Source of the DNA: Takakia lepidozioides | Taxonomy: Eukaryota > Streptophyta > Takakiopsida > Takakiales > Takakiaceae | Length of the DNA: 64,000 nucleotides | Direction of reading: 5' to 3' | NCBI GenBank assembly: GCA_030704615.1 | Contig: CM060731.1 | Location: 28,150,001 to 28,214,000 of the forward strand | Shown here: one piece after another, positions 37,833 through 49,262 of the stretch | Position numbering within the stretch: the stretch's first letter is position 1 | How the letters are laid out: every line of letters starts with the position of its first letter | Made by a program: the position numbers and the translations under genes | The notes under the pieces: generated by a model | What the model was told of the DNA's origin: nothing | The model's input: the letters and a program-made list of their open reading frames with translations, nothing else | Databases searched by the model: none

Positions 37833-39439
37833 TCTTGAAGCACAAAATGTGCACAACCCGGGCAAAGCCAAAACAATAGAAGCACTGTTCTACAAACTTT
37901 CTGCAACTGAGCTCAGTCCTGGATAAGCACAGCGACGAGCTACCACCAAATCTTCCTGCAGAAAACTCCACCTCACCGCTTCGTTGTCCATCTCCCACAA
38001 GCGAACTCCAAATGAGGGTTACTGTGACAATGATGAACTCCGGAGACCATAACAGAAAAGCATCGGTTTCCCGACTCAGATTTGTGGGCACGCAGTCCCA
38101 TTCACAGAGAGGATGCAAAATCCTCACGGGATTTTCGCCTTGTGGATGGGGGTTCCCTGCATTGAAGGTACAGAGAAGCCCAGTAACTAGACGGGAATTC
38201 AAACGTGACAGTGCAGCTCTGCTGTTGGCATGCTCCGTCAACGGTCTCTTCAGGGAGACGGCGCTGGCATCGTCGGATGAAGGTAGGTCGCACTGCATCT
38301 CTGCCGTTGGGTTTGAAAAGATAAGTCAGCGTGTTTATTTCTGCCTCCAACGGTTTTCCTTTATCATCCCTGGCAGCAATGGATGGATGATAGCTACTCT
38401 CATCCATTGTTTCTCTCTTTCTCTTTATTTTATTTTTTATTTTTTTTAACAGGGGACATGTGAATCCTGATTCCGGCGCTATGGGTTTGTTCCCCTTCCT
38501 CTACCGGACTTGACATTATCTGGGGAATGTAGTTGGTAGAAGGGCCTGGCAAAGAAGACGGAATCTTACTAAGAGGACGCCATAGACTCAGACCTCCAAA
38601 CACTTTCATCCAACCACTCAAGCACACTGTTAACCCAACGTACGCTCGCGTAAGACCCAAAAAGCCACCACCCCTCACTGCCACGGCAGTGAGGTTTAAA
38701 TAGTATTAGGTCATAATCTAATCCTAGTGCCGTGTGGCACTTACACATAGGTCCACCAGATGCCCTTCCAGCACAGCCATAGAAAGAAACCAGATCACCC
38801 AGTCCCATCTTAATCTGATCCTCAACTAGCTGTTAGAATAAGACAGCCCCTAATGAAGCCATCAGCTGTTGCCAGCTCATCCTTATGCGCAAGGTGTAAG
38901 TCCATCCAGCCTTCGTCCTGGCTTCGTCCTGGCTTCGTCCATCCCTTAAATCATCTGGAGCGCATCCCTCCTCCATTCATCCATGTCGAAAAGTAAGGTG
39001 AGAAGGAATCCCAGCTCCACATATGTGAAGCCTGCTGGGGCCACAAGAAATTGCGAGCTTCTGCAAGTGATGAGCTCAGGGAGAACCAAAATGAAACCTA
39101 GCCAAAACAAGCTACACACCCGGCACACAAAGGATGAAAAAACCTAGGGAAGAAAACCTCACCCTGCAAGCTGGGTGGAGGACAAAACATCCCATAGGAA
39201 AAACCCCGAGTGCTACAATGGTGCAGAAAACTAGCACGAAATTCAAACACTACTTTAAAGAAGAGGATGCCATGTTTTGAGTGCGAGCTGTCCGAGCTGT
39301 GGGAGTGAAGATCGTCTGACGGTTCTCAACATTCAAACAGGTTAGATCAAAGGTAAGAGTGCATGGAACAAGTAGTGAAACATGAATGGAGCTAGCTAAG
39401 TGAGGAGTAGAGGCATGTTATGGGAGCAAGACATATTAC
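37833..39439. other. No recognisable gene; upstream region of the coiled-coil gene
   Basis: The promoter and leader of the coiled-coil gene should lie in the first part. A T-rich run is at 38421-38450. Three tandem copies of an 11-bp TGGCTTCGTCC-type unit are at 38910-38940. The 3' LTR expected after the integrase at 39440 could lie here, but I could not pair it with a second LTR. Confidence 0.4.
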
Positions 39440-40445
39440 CTGCCAAGAAGAATATCATAAATAAGGTAAGGGCCATCAACTCGTTGTTTGGCCTTGGAAA
39501 TCTTCTTGAGCAAACACAATGTTAGATTTGGCAGTTTCCCTCAAACGACGTCTTCTAGCATCCATGGAAAGCAAAAAGGCTTCCTAATTTTCAGGCTCAG
39601 TAGCCGAGACCTGCAGCTAGGAGATATGCAAATGAGTTCTACATTTCCTACCATACAAAAGTTCAAAAGGTGAGATTTTGGTACTGGCATGGATAGAAGT
39701 CCTGTAGGCAAAGAGCAGAATAGGCACAGCAATATCCCATTCATCAATGAGTGTCTCATTCTTCTCGAGCATCTGGCATATAGTTTTGTTAAATCGTTCT
39801 GTCAAACCATTGCATTGGGGATTGTAGGGAGCAGTAACGGCATGCCTAGTGCAAAGATTAAACAAGACAATCTCCATAAGTTGGTTGCAGAACTCTGTAC
39901 CTTGATCCGTGAGGATTTCCAGAGGGCAACCATGACGAAGAATCACCTTATCAAAGAAGAATTGCACCACCTCGTCACTATCCTTAGCAACCAGAGGTCG
40001 GAGCTCAACCCATTTCGTCAGGTAGTCCGTTGCAACCGCAAGGTATGCATGGCCCTTGAACGTGGATTTAAGAGGTCCGACTAGATCTAAGCCAACCCTG
40101 GCAAATGGTTTAGTCACCGGGATAGGCTGTAAATGCAATGGAGCTTCGGTTCTAGGTAGGATGGTTTTAGCATGACAGGGCATACACCTTGCAATGAAAG
40201 CTGAGACATCTTTAACTAAGTCTTTCCAGTGGTACTGCTCCTGTAATCTCTTGACAGTTTTAACAACCCTTGAAATGGCCAGCATAAATAGAAGCATGGT
40301 ATAATTCTAGCAAAGCAGGGACAGCGGACCTAGAAGGGACTTCCACAGCAGAGGTACCTTCCAAAGCAGTGACTCTGAACAATCTCCCTTCACTTTCCCA
40401 GTGGCTGGGTAAGTGTTAGTTGACTTGCCTCATGAGCAGCTTGGA
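39440..40445 (-). pseudogene. Gypsy integrase (3' part of split pol)
   Basis: An N-terminal zinc finger of H-H-C-C type can be traced (L-Y-H-A-S-I-Y-A-G-H at about 40300, then C-M-P-C-H near 40195), with a stop or frameshift between the two halves. The catalytic core has D-L-V-G-P-L, T-D-Q-G-T-E-F and N-G-L-T-E-R-F-N, giving the D, D and E residues at the expected spacing. Homology continues past the end of the open frame at 39617, in another frame, to about 39440. It joins the RNase H at 45973 once the CACTA insertion is removed. Confidence 0.8.
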
Positions 40446-41869
40446 TATGCTACTAAGGTGGGTGCCAGTTTTGCACCTATGGAGAAGAGCATCGTATAAG
40501 GGATCATCCATGCCTACATCATTCATGGCCACACAATAGCAAGTTAGTGCAGGCGAGAAGAAAGTGACAGCCCCCGTTCTCTTCCTTTCGGAATCCTAGT
40601 TGGCTACCTATGAGGAGGCAAGCAGGTTGTAAGGTGCAGCTCAGTCCCTCGGTCAGGAAACAAACCAAGGCAGGCGCAAGACAAGATGTGCAGTTCGAAG
40701 GTAAGGAAAAGTATCAGACCAATCTGTAGGAGACCAGACCCAAATTCATGCCAATACCAGGGGAGATTCAACCAACATCAAATTGTAGAAAATCCCAAGT
40801 GTCAAGCAAATCTGGAGGAACATACGGATAATCCAGCAAATCACACAAGGCATACGGGTCAGAAACAGGCACAGTGGGTGAGGGAGAGCGTCACTACAAC
40901 AGATGAGCATTTTTATGACTGCACATATGATTATTTTTTCAGTCCTATATGCGTTCATGACTATATCACTCTGCAGTGAAAAAAACCCTGTCATAGCGAC
41001 TAGTCTTTAGGACTGCGTTTTGCAAATCATAGCCGTGACTACGTGCGTGGCACCTGGAGTCATGCTGTAGAGAGGATGTAGTCACAACTATATGATTTAT
41101 ATATGACTAACTATATGACTACATGTCTACAAAGTATAACTCCATTGGAGAGGCGTCAGAGAGACATATGTAGCACTCCGGATGTGACACGTGCCCACAT
41201 GGACAACATATATGACCCACACGTGGGAAAGAATATCGTATCATATAATGCCGCGTTGCCATGATGTAGTCATGAGTATATAACTTCATAACTAAAGAGG
41301 TTTTTTAATAATATTTTAATTTAATAAATTAAATCATACAATTATAATATTTAGATTATTAATTGATTTAAATTCTCATTAGGTTTCTAGGAAAATAGAA
41401 TGGAAGCCATTTTTTATTATTTTTATTTTTGTTAACAAAGAGGGACAGTGGGGGACAGTGGCCTCTAGAACTTTATAGGTAATGGACATAAAATGTCCTT
41501 GGATACAAAGAGGAAAAATAACCTCTGGATAGAGTGCCATAGAGGCTGAAAGAGGAAGACACAGCTTCGCGTACCAAGACAAGAAAGAGTAGTAAGAAGG
41601 AAGGCAAGCAAAGAAGGGGGTCTGCATAGAGCTAAAGAGTCTAGCAGGAAAAGAGACTGCAGCCAGAAACTACTGCCATAACTTGGAAACAGAAAGGCAC
41701 CGACCTAAGGAGAAGAACTGAAAATCAGCTAACAATGTCATAAGAAAGCTGGGCCCTAGGCCTAGCCTTCCATTTCCTAAAAGATCTACAGATGGAGAGA
41801 CATCCCTGCAGGGGTCGTGCTCTTCAGCTCAAGACCAACCAATTGATCATCTATCCATGCAGGTTTCTT

Positions 41870-41990
41870 GTAGCTATCCTTCCACAGGAAATCATATGTA
41901 ATCTGAAGATTGAAATCCGGCCCTCTTGGATGAATCTGGACCCATGCACTCTATTCCTGCTCCTTCAGCTATCCATGCCTCTGCACAAAT
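41870..41990. repeat. Duplicated block inside CACTA, copy 1
   Basis: The segment containing GAAATCCGGCCCTCTTGGAT recurs, diverged, at about 44390-44520 in the same orientation. Confidence 0.7.
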
Positions 41991-42016
41991 CATGTATATA
42001 TGTATCATGTATCAGA

Positions 42017-42017
42017 G

Positions 42018-42051
<34 letters not shown>
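42017..42051. repeat. (GA)n microsatellite
   Basis: About 15 GA units inside the CACTA element. A second, impure GA run is at 43635-43668. Confidence 0.9.
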
Positions 42052-42055
<4 letters not shown>

Positions 42056-43579
42056 TACCATGTCATATTCCCAATCTCTGGGGGGAGCTTAAGAATACAG
42101 TTCGTAATCAAAAAAGCCCTTTAAAAATATTGGCTTGGTAATTCTTGGGTTCAAATAGCTTAAACAAGTATGTTGTAAGCTCAACAGGTCTTTGAGAAAA
42201 CCATTCCAGCAGGCCTAAGAGTGAGAGCTTTGATGAAAACAATTCCCTATTACAGCTTTAAAAGACTTGTATGTTCCTAAAAGCACAAGCTGAACTGATT
42301 GTACTTCCATAAGTAGATGTAGGGCTATGGTATGTATCCCAGGGCCTTATCCAGTCACTCTGCCAAGTTTTAGAGAGATCCTCAAAAATACCAGTCTGTA
42401 ATCAGGTTATAATCTCCATGGGGGAGCCTGAAAGAATGTATGTGTTCTTAAAAAGGCTTACCCAATGCCTTACTTAATACATTCTAAACTGGTGAGGCAT
42501 AAACAGCACTGTCTGACTCTCCAAAAGGCCAGAAAACAGGTCTGGAAAAATGCATCCAATGTCACACTTGCATCACCAAACCCTTGTCATCACAACCAGC
42601 CCGAACCTTCACAATAAGGTCTGATTTCTAGGAGGCCCAGCCCATTTACTTCCCTGACTTAACAAATTTGGTTACCAAGAACCAGAAATCAAAGTAAAGG
42701 TTTAAGGCATATCCCCCTTGAAGCAGCTTTGAAGCAGAAAATTGCAACAACGGCAGCTTGCAGCATATCTTATCCCTCCTGCAGTAACCAGATCATCTGC
42801 AAGCCAAAGAGTTCATGCCAAGTGAAATCCCTCACTTGCGCCCGTCCCAAAAACAAACACAAAAAATATTTTGTGCGTTAGTGAGGATGCGCGAGGTGAA
42901 TTACAGGATTTCACAGTTGCTATCCATGTCAGGTATGAGCCATAAAGCATGCAAAGATCACAGAACCAGCAGAAGAAAGCATAGATGTGACACCACAAAG
43001 AACCTCAATCTTTTGTGGAGTAGGACGCTGTAGTGTTCATCATCTGAATTTGAACGAGCACAACAAAATGCAACGGGAGGAGAGTTGAGGACAGGTTGTA
43101 TCTTGTAATACAGGCCGCTTCCCCACCTCCATAACCGCCGCTGCTTCATCAATGAGGAAAAAACGTAGGCAAACATAACAGTATGTCATTTTCCATCGCG
43201 GGAGATGAAAGTGTCTACCGTCATCGCGCGTTCAAAAAACAAGAACACACCCGTTCGGATCTTGCTGCTCGGGCATTCAGCCGCCATCGAGCATTCGTCC
43301 GCCATCACCCTCTTCCAGAGAAAAAAAACACGCACGATATTGTGCTGTGTCTAGGGCAGAGAGACACTTAAAGGAAAACCACCCGCGATTTCATCCACTA
43401 TCCGGTATGGATGGTATCAGACCAGGATGAAAAATGGGCATTCAATAGGTTTAAATCAAAGGAGCATAAACCTAAAATGCATTGAAATGCATATCTGCCT
43501 ATAAATCATCCAGTTATGGTTATAACAGAAATTTCATTCAGTATGGATGAAACCTTAAAAATTGGGATTAAAAATATAT

Positions 43580-45210
43580 AGTATTTCCAAAATAAGTATT
43601 ATGGAAAAAAATTGATAATCCCAAACAAGTAGTTGGAGAGAGGGAGAGAGAGGGAGAGAGAGAGAGTCACCGGGGAAGGTGGTCATCATGGTACTCCAAG
43701 ACACCACATCTTGTTCAGCCATGTTGTTGAACACTCCCTTTGCATCCTTGCTACACCTACATTTGGCATACATATTGTCCACCAGGGGAGTGTTCAAAAT
43801 GACATCTGGTACATTTGCAGCTTTGACGATGCAACCATAGACCTTCTGCCCTTTTCCAGGGCTGCCAGGCTTGCACAGCAAACACATACACATGTTATGT
43901 GGTCGAGCTTCAGTATCCCTTCCCTCATAATTTGCTCATAGGTCTCCAAAGCCTCCTCCCACGCCCCTGTTGTGCATACCCTGCAAACATCGCACTCCAT
44001 GACACCACATCTCGTTCAGCCATAGTATTGAACACTCCCTTTGCATCCTCGATGCACCCACATTTGACATACATGTCCACCAAGGCAGGGGCAGTGTTCA
44101 AAATGACATCTGGTAATCTGACAGGTATTCACATTTTTGCCTTGGTTGTCCCACCATTGACTGGGGTCAGAAAAGTATTCATTCCAAAGCTTCTCCTCAT
44201 CTCTGTTACCTCTTTTGGATACTTTCCTGTCATATCAAAATCACTCCAAACTATCCCAGGTTCACTAAACCAACTAACTTGTAGAATTCAACATGGAAAT
44301 TTATGGCCGATTCTGATAAGAGGGAAAAACAGGGTGAAATGTGTTGAAAAACGTGCTTTCATTAGCAGACCATTTTCTCATTAGCAGATTTCCTGTAGCT
44401 ATTGATCCACGGGGAATCAGAACTAATCTTGTGTTTGAAATCCGGCCCTCTTGGATGAACCTGGACCTCTATCCCTGGTCCTTTAGCTACCCCTGTCTGT
44501 GTACAGATCATGAATACTTGCTGCTAGCAGCTGACACTAACGGCGTGAAGTTCTTCCAGCAAACCCCAACCCTAATTATTACAGTAGTTCTAATTCTAAA
44601 TTGCATCTACTTCTCTCTAGTGTAGTCCAACATGCATTCACCTTTTTGTCTCCATTGGCTCGCCATTGACTGGGGTCGGAAAAGTGTTCATTCCAAAGCT
44701 TCTCCTCATCTCTATTACCTGTTTTTGGATACTTTCATGCTACCAAACAGAGCAAAACAGGCTGAAATAGGTCAAAGAAGAAGGTATCCTCACCACATTG
44801 TCCTTTACCTTGTATCATGACCCATAGAGGATTTGACCGACCATCAGCCCAAAAGGACCCCTTGTGTGTGCTGCTTGTATCTGTAGTCAGGTAATGTTGG
44901 ATTGGTATGTGAGATCGAACCACCACGGTGCAGCTGAGCAGGCAGAGATTGAAACACGGCATGCTAAGACCAAGCTGACTCTCCCAAGAACGGCGAGCGT
45001 CTCCTCGTCTCGTCTCTCTCCCAAAAACGGCGAGCTCACAAGAATGTTGGGATCTTCTCCTCGTCTCCTCTCCTCCTCCTCTTTTCCTTCCTGCATCATT
45101 TGCTCAAGAGTAGGAAGGTCTGCAAAGCCTCCATCCCACGCCCCTGCATATCCTGCGATCATCGCGTTCCATGACACAACATCAAATAGATGGTGAAACG
45201 CAGGAGACAA
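43580..45210 (-). pseudogene. PPR gene fragments captured in the CACTA element
   Basis: Three minus-strand stretches (45210-45090, 44110-43890, 43893-43650) encode pieces of plant PPR proteins: D-V-V-S-W-N-A-M-I-A-G-Y, L-V-D-M-Y-x-K-C-G, A-K-G-V-F-N, and E-E-A-L-E-T-Y-E-Q-I-M. These are signatures of the PLS/DYW-type PPR repeats used for organelle RNA editing. The pieces are short, frameshifted and partly repeated, and are separated by non-coding sequence, so no working protein results. Capture of host gene fragments is known for CACTA elements. Confidence 0.75.
44151..44752. repeat. Direct repeat inside CACTA
   Basis: About 90 bp at 44151-44240 (CCATTGACTGGGGTC, then TTCATTCCAAAGCTTCTCC) recurs at 44664-44752, about 513 bp downstream. 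It is part of the duplicated PPR-derived DNA. Confidence 0.75.
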
Positions 45211-45972
45211 AAAAGCCTAAGTCCCAGCCCGGTGTAAAGTTCGGCAGTGTAATCTTAAACCGTTAGATCTTAAACAATCTAGACCGTTAGATCCTGTAAA
45301 ATCTAACGATTCAAAATAATTTCCATCACATGATCTAACCTTGTACAACCACGTATTTTAATCTCATATATCTTGCGATCCTTGTTAAGCCACGTCCATC
45401 CAGGTCCAATTTATTGAACAAATATCAAATCGACACACCATATAGGCGGATGGATGAACCCATCCATTGAATGAATTCATTAATGTATATGTCTTTTAAA
45501 TGACATGTGTAGTGATGTAGTCATATATATAGAGTTATGAAACAATTTGCAATAAGGGACTCATAAGTTTACATGCCATGTCATCGATGGATAAACTCAT
45601 CCAATGGATGAATACATTCATGTATGTGCTTTCAAAATGACACGTGTAGGGATGTAGTCGTATAAATAGAGCTGTAAAACCATCTTCAGTCATGGAGTCA
45701 CAAGATTCCATGAAACGTCGTCCACGTCTAGTCAAACATATCACACTAGTCATAAAACCATCCTTGTCATCATGGTCAACAATGTTTGACCAATGCTCCC
45801 TAATTTTCCGGAGTCATGTAGTGATATCCATTACTATAAAGTGATAAAACTATGACTGCAACGCATTTCAGCGCTCTGTAGTCGTATACCTAGTGCCGTT
45901 TTTATGACTCCGCCAAATCCGTAGTCCTAAAAACGCTCATCTTTTGTAGTGCGTGCAGCAGGGGAGACTAGA

Positions 45973-47952
45973 TCACTTAAGGTAGTGTAAGGTACAGGGA
46001 TTTTGGATTCTCAAAGCATCTGCATTAACATTATCCTTCCCACGCTTGTAGGAGATGGTAAAGTCATAGCCTTGCAGAATAAGAGCCCACCTAGCTAACC
46101 TGCCAGTGAGTTCACGAGGGATTAGCAAGGCTTTTAAAGGTAAATGATCAATTTCAATTGTAAAATGACAGCCATGTAAATACTGCCTAAAATATTTGAC
46201 TCCAAAGATAACAGCAAGGCCTTCCTTGTCAGTGATAAAGTAATTGCGCTCATGTTTATCAAGGCGGCGAGAGGCGTAGGCAATGGCATGCTCCTGACCA
46301 TCTTGAATCTGGCTCAACACAGCAGAGATAGCTAGATCACTGGCATCAGTTTGCAAGAGAAATGGCAAGGTAAAATCAGGATAGGCAAGCATAGGAGCAG
46401 AAGTGAGTGCATTTTTTAGCTTCTCAAATGCGGACGTTTCAGCAGTGCCCCATACAAAACGAGCATCCTTGGATAACAAGCGAGTGAGGGGAGCAACTAA
46501 CTTGGCAAACTGAAAAATGAAGGGACGATAGTAAGAACCCAAGCCTAAGAAGGTTTTGACGCATGTTTTGTCCCGAGGGACTGGATAGTTCCACACAGCT
46601 TGGATCTTTGCAGGGTCAGGACTGATGCCAGTGGAAAAAAGCAGATGGCCCAAGAAATGGAGCTGTTCCATACAAAAATCACACTTCTTGGCTTTAACCT
46701 GAAGCCCAGCTGCACGAAGTTTGCACACAACCCGCTGTAAATCCAACAGATGAGCATCAAACGTTGTGGAGTAAATGTTGATGTCATCAATATAACTAAG
46801 GCACACTCCCAACGAAGGTTTCCTAAGACTATGTCGATCAATCGCTGAAATGCTGCAAAGGCCAAAAGACATTGTTTCAAATTGGAAGAGATCCATCTTG
46901 CAGGTGAAGGCAATTTTCTCCTTAGCAGCAGCAGTTAAAGGAACTTGCCAAAAGCCAGAGGCTAAATCTAAGGAAGATAAGATAGTGGCCCCATTAAGTT
47001 GATCAAGCGTTTCATTGATTCGTGGCAAAGGGTAAACATCCCGCTTGGTGATGGCATTTAAACGCCAAAAATCAACGCAAAAACGGGTGGAGCCATCATT
47101 CTTACCCACCAAGACAATGGGACTGGCCCAAGGGGATATGGAGGGGGTGAGTACACCAGCATCAAGCATATTTGTAATCTCATCCTGAATGACCTTGCGC
47201 TCACTGACACTCTCCGTGTAGGCACGTTGTTTGATAGGCTTACCATCTGTGATGATGTCATGATCCAGAAGGGTGATGCGGCCCAAATCATGAAGCCCTT
47301 GACTAAAGATGTCGAGATTGTTACGTAGAAACTGGTGCAAGCGATTAATCTGTTGGGGAGCAAGGTGATCACCCACCTTGATATCCTTTAATACTTGCTG
47401 GAAATGTTGCTCTGCCTCAGGAGTAAGCGGGCCCTTGTCAGTGGAACCAGAGTGAGAGGAAAACGCCTGGAGTTGGTCCACGGGGGAGTCCACCAGCCCA
47501 ATATCATGAAGACTAAGACCTTTTTGAACAGAGGTCAGCTTAGACAAAGGAGTAGCAGTGAATCTAGCAAGGACCTGACCCCTACGTATACTGATGCTGA
47601 TGCGTTCAGGATTAGCAAGCAGTAACCTGACTTCACCCTTGAAACCTCGGTCTAAAACCCCAGAAGCAATCAGACAGTGCTTTTGGAGGGTAAGTTTCTT
47701 CCAGCCCTCAATCTCAAGGAAATGACCTGCAGGGCAAGCAAAAGCTAGACATGTAGGTACTATGCGCTGAGAAAAAACAGGGATGATGAAGTCAACAGGA
47801 GAACGTAGCAAAAGGGAATTCTTTGCCACGGGCAGAGGAGGTCCAGACTTCTTACCTCGTTTAGGGAAATGTAATTGGTACAAGGTATCACCAAGTGGGT
47901 GGAACTGGCTGAACCTGGCCCAATTATAATGCAAACCCACCTGCTCCTTCAT
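45973..47952 (-). pseudogene. Gypsy pol: dUTPase-like, reverse transcriptase, RNase H
   Basis: A 659-codon frame. Residues ~40-145 resemble a dUTPase: I-V-P-T-C-L-A-F-A-C-P, then A-S-G-V-L-D-R-G-F-K-G-E, then I-R-R-G-Q-V-L-A-R, corresponding to motifs 1-4 of the family. The G-R-S motif and the C-terminal glycine-rich motif are not seen, so catalysis is doubtful. The RT follows (C-V-D-F-W-R-L-N, S-S-L-D-L-A-S-G-F-W, Y-I-D-D-I-N-I-Y-S, with both catalytic aspartates). RNase H has Q-T-D-A-S-D, E-G-L-A-V and I-D-H (usually T-D-H). Between F-G-L-C and Y-I-D-D the homologous sequence is read in a different frame (about 46800-46870, F-Q-R-L-I-D-I-V-L-G), so two compensating indels have scrambled that stretch. 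The frame stops at 45973 beside the CACTA end. Confidence 0.8.
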
Positions 47953-49262
47953 CTACTCAACTTGGAGCTTGAGACGACAATAGTTGGCCATAGAGGTCCA
48001 AGCAACAATGGTAACATGGTTTAGATTCACCTTGTAAGGTTGCCTTTCACCATTGTGAAGACACATAATGTTATTCATGATGTCAATGCCGGCCTTTGCA
48101 CCCTTCATCCAATCCAGACCCAACAAAACTTGTTCACCCATGGTGACAATGCAGGTCAGCAAGACAGTTTTCCCACTAATGCGGATAGGTAAGGTGACTA
48201 ACCCAATAGGTTCATAAGCCGTGCCATCAGCTATGGTAACCACAAGGCCATGAGCAGAGCCAATCTTTAAATCCAAGGATGCGAACTGTACTAAGTGGAA
48301 TGGCAGACATGGTACAGCCCGTATCAATAAGTTCACATGGCATTGTGTCATCAATGGGTGGATACGGTCCCGACTGACACGTTTATAGGCTTCACAGTGC
48401 ATGAGTTTGAAATCACAAGAAAGAACAACACTTACCAGCGTGTTGGGGTTCTTACCATGGTCATCTGGCACCCTCACAGACGACCTGGTTCGTTTAAAGT
48501 ACCATGCTGTTTCTTATCCCTTTGTAACTGTTCAATCAGGGCAGGCAAGTCAGATTGGTAAGGGCACCACCTGGTGTAATGCTTGATGGACTTGCAAATC
48601 ATGCAAGCCACCACTGAGGTCCTGGTGTCATGACGAATGTCAGCATGGGCTTTACCTTGAGTCCCGGATCTGGAAGAGACTGCAGGGTTCCAGCCTACCT
48701 CAGCCTTGAAGGCTTGCAGTTCTCCCTGGATTTCATTACGAAAGGATGACAACTCATGCACAATGGAAGGGACCAGATCTGCTGCAGTACCTTTCACCCC
48801 AGGGTCCCCATCAGTAGGCTCCACACAGTGACTCTTACTAGCTAGATGAGTGTGTTTCGTGTTGGCAACTTTAGGCAGGCCTCCCTTAGCAGCTTTGAGA
48901 CGTAACCTTTCTTCAATCTATTCCACCATCTCATCTTCAGTGGTGTAAGACTGTTTTTGCATAAACACTTTCTCAACAGGGGGCAAGCCTTTTACAAAAC
49001 AATGTTTCAAAATAGCAGGCCTCTCTGATGCCACAAACCGATTTACAAATTGCAGTTCGTAAATCAGTGTAGTATTTCCACACAATGTCGCCATAATGAA
49101 ATTTTAAGTCTCGTGTGGTGTAAGCTATGGGCTTTTCTTCACGAAAGTGCTTGCGAGCCAACTCTTTGGCTTCGACCCACGTAAGATCATTTTTGTCTTT
49201 AATGTTGGACTCAAACAGTTGCATGGCCTCTCCCTTGAGATAGATCCGAAATGACTTGACTT
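47953..49262 (-). pseudogene. Gypsy gag and protease, degenerate
   Basis: From about 49262, frames in succession give a gag C-terminal part (Y-L-K-G-E-A-M-Q-L-F-E, W-x-E-A-K-E-L-A-R-K-H-F). An in-frame TAG follows, then a zinc knuckle C-x2-C-x4-H-x4-C at about 48590-48605. A retropepsin motif L-I-D-T-G-C-T-M-S-A-I comes near 48320, then L-L-G-L-D-W-M. At least two frameshifts separate them. The gag N-terminal part is missing. Confidence 0.7.

Larger units (their letters stand above)
40892..45951. mobile_element. CACTA (En/Spm-type) transposon, non-autonomous, 5,060 bp
   Basis: The left end reads CACTACAACAGATGAGC and the right end (reverse complement) CACTACAAAAGATGAGC. The arms agree at about 29 of 32 positions. 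A 3-bp direct repeat CGT flanks the element (40889-40891 and 45952-45954), the target duplication length of CACTA elements. Both subterminal regions are dense in TATGACTA / GTAGTCATA motifs in both orientations, the usual transposase-binding layout. No transposase is present. The interior carries PPR gene fragments, duplicated non-coding blocks and GA microsatellites. It inserted into the gypsy element between RNase H and integrase. Confidence 0.9.
39440..49262 (-). mobile_element. Ty3/gypsy retrotransposon with dUTPase-like domain, split by a CACTA insertion
   Basis: Read on the minus strand the order is gag with zinc knuckle, protease, dUTPase-like domain, reverse transcriptase, RNase H, [CACTA insertion 45951-40892], integrase. 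This is the Ty3/gypsy order. Removing the CACTA element and one copy of its 3-bp duplication rejoins the RNase H-integrase linker. Gag and protease are frameshifted, and RT has a frame wobble. LTRs and primer site were not found. The 5' end at about 49262 abuts a different gypsy gag piece. Confidence 0.8.
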
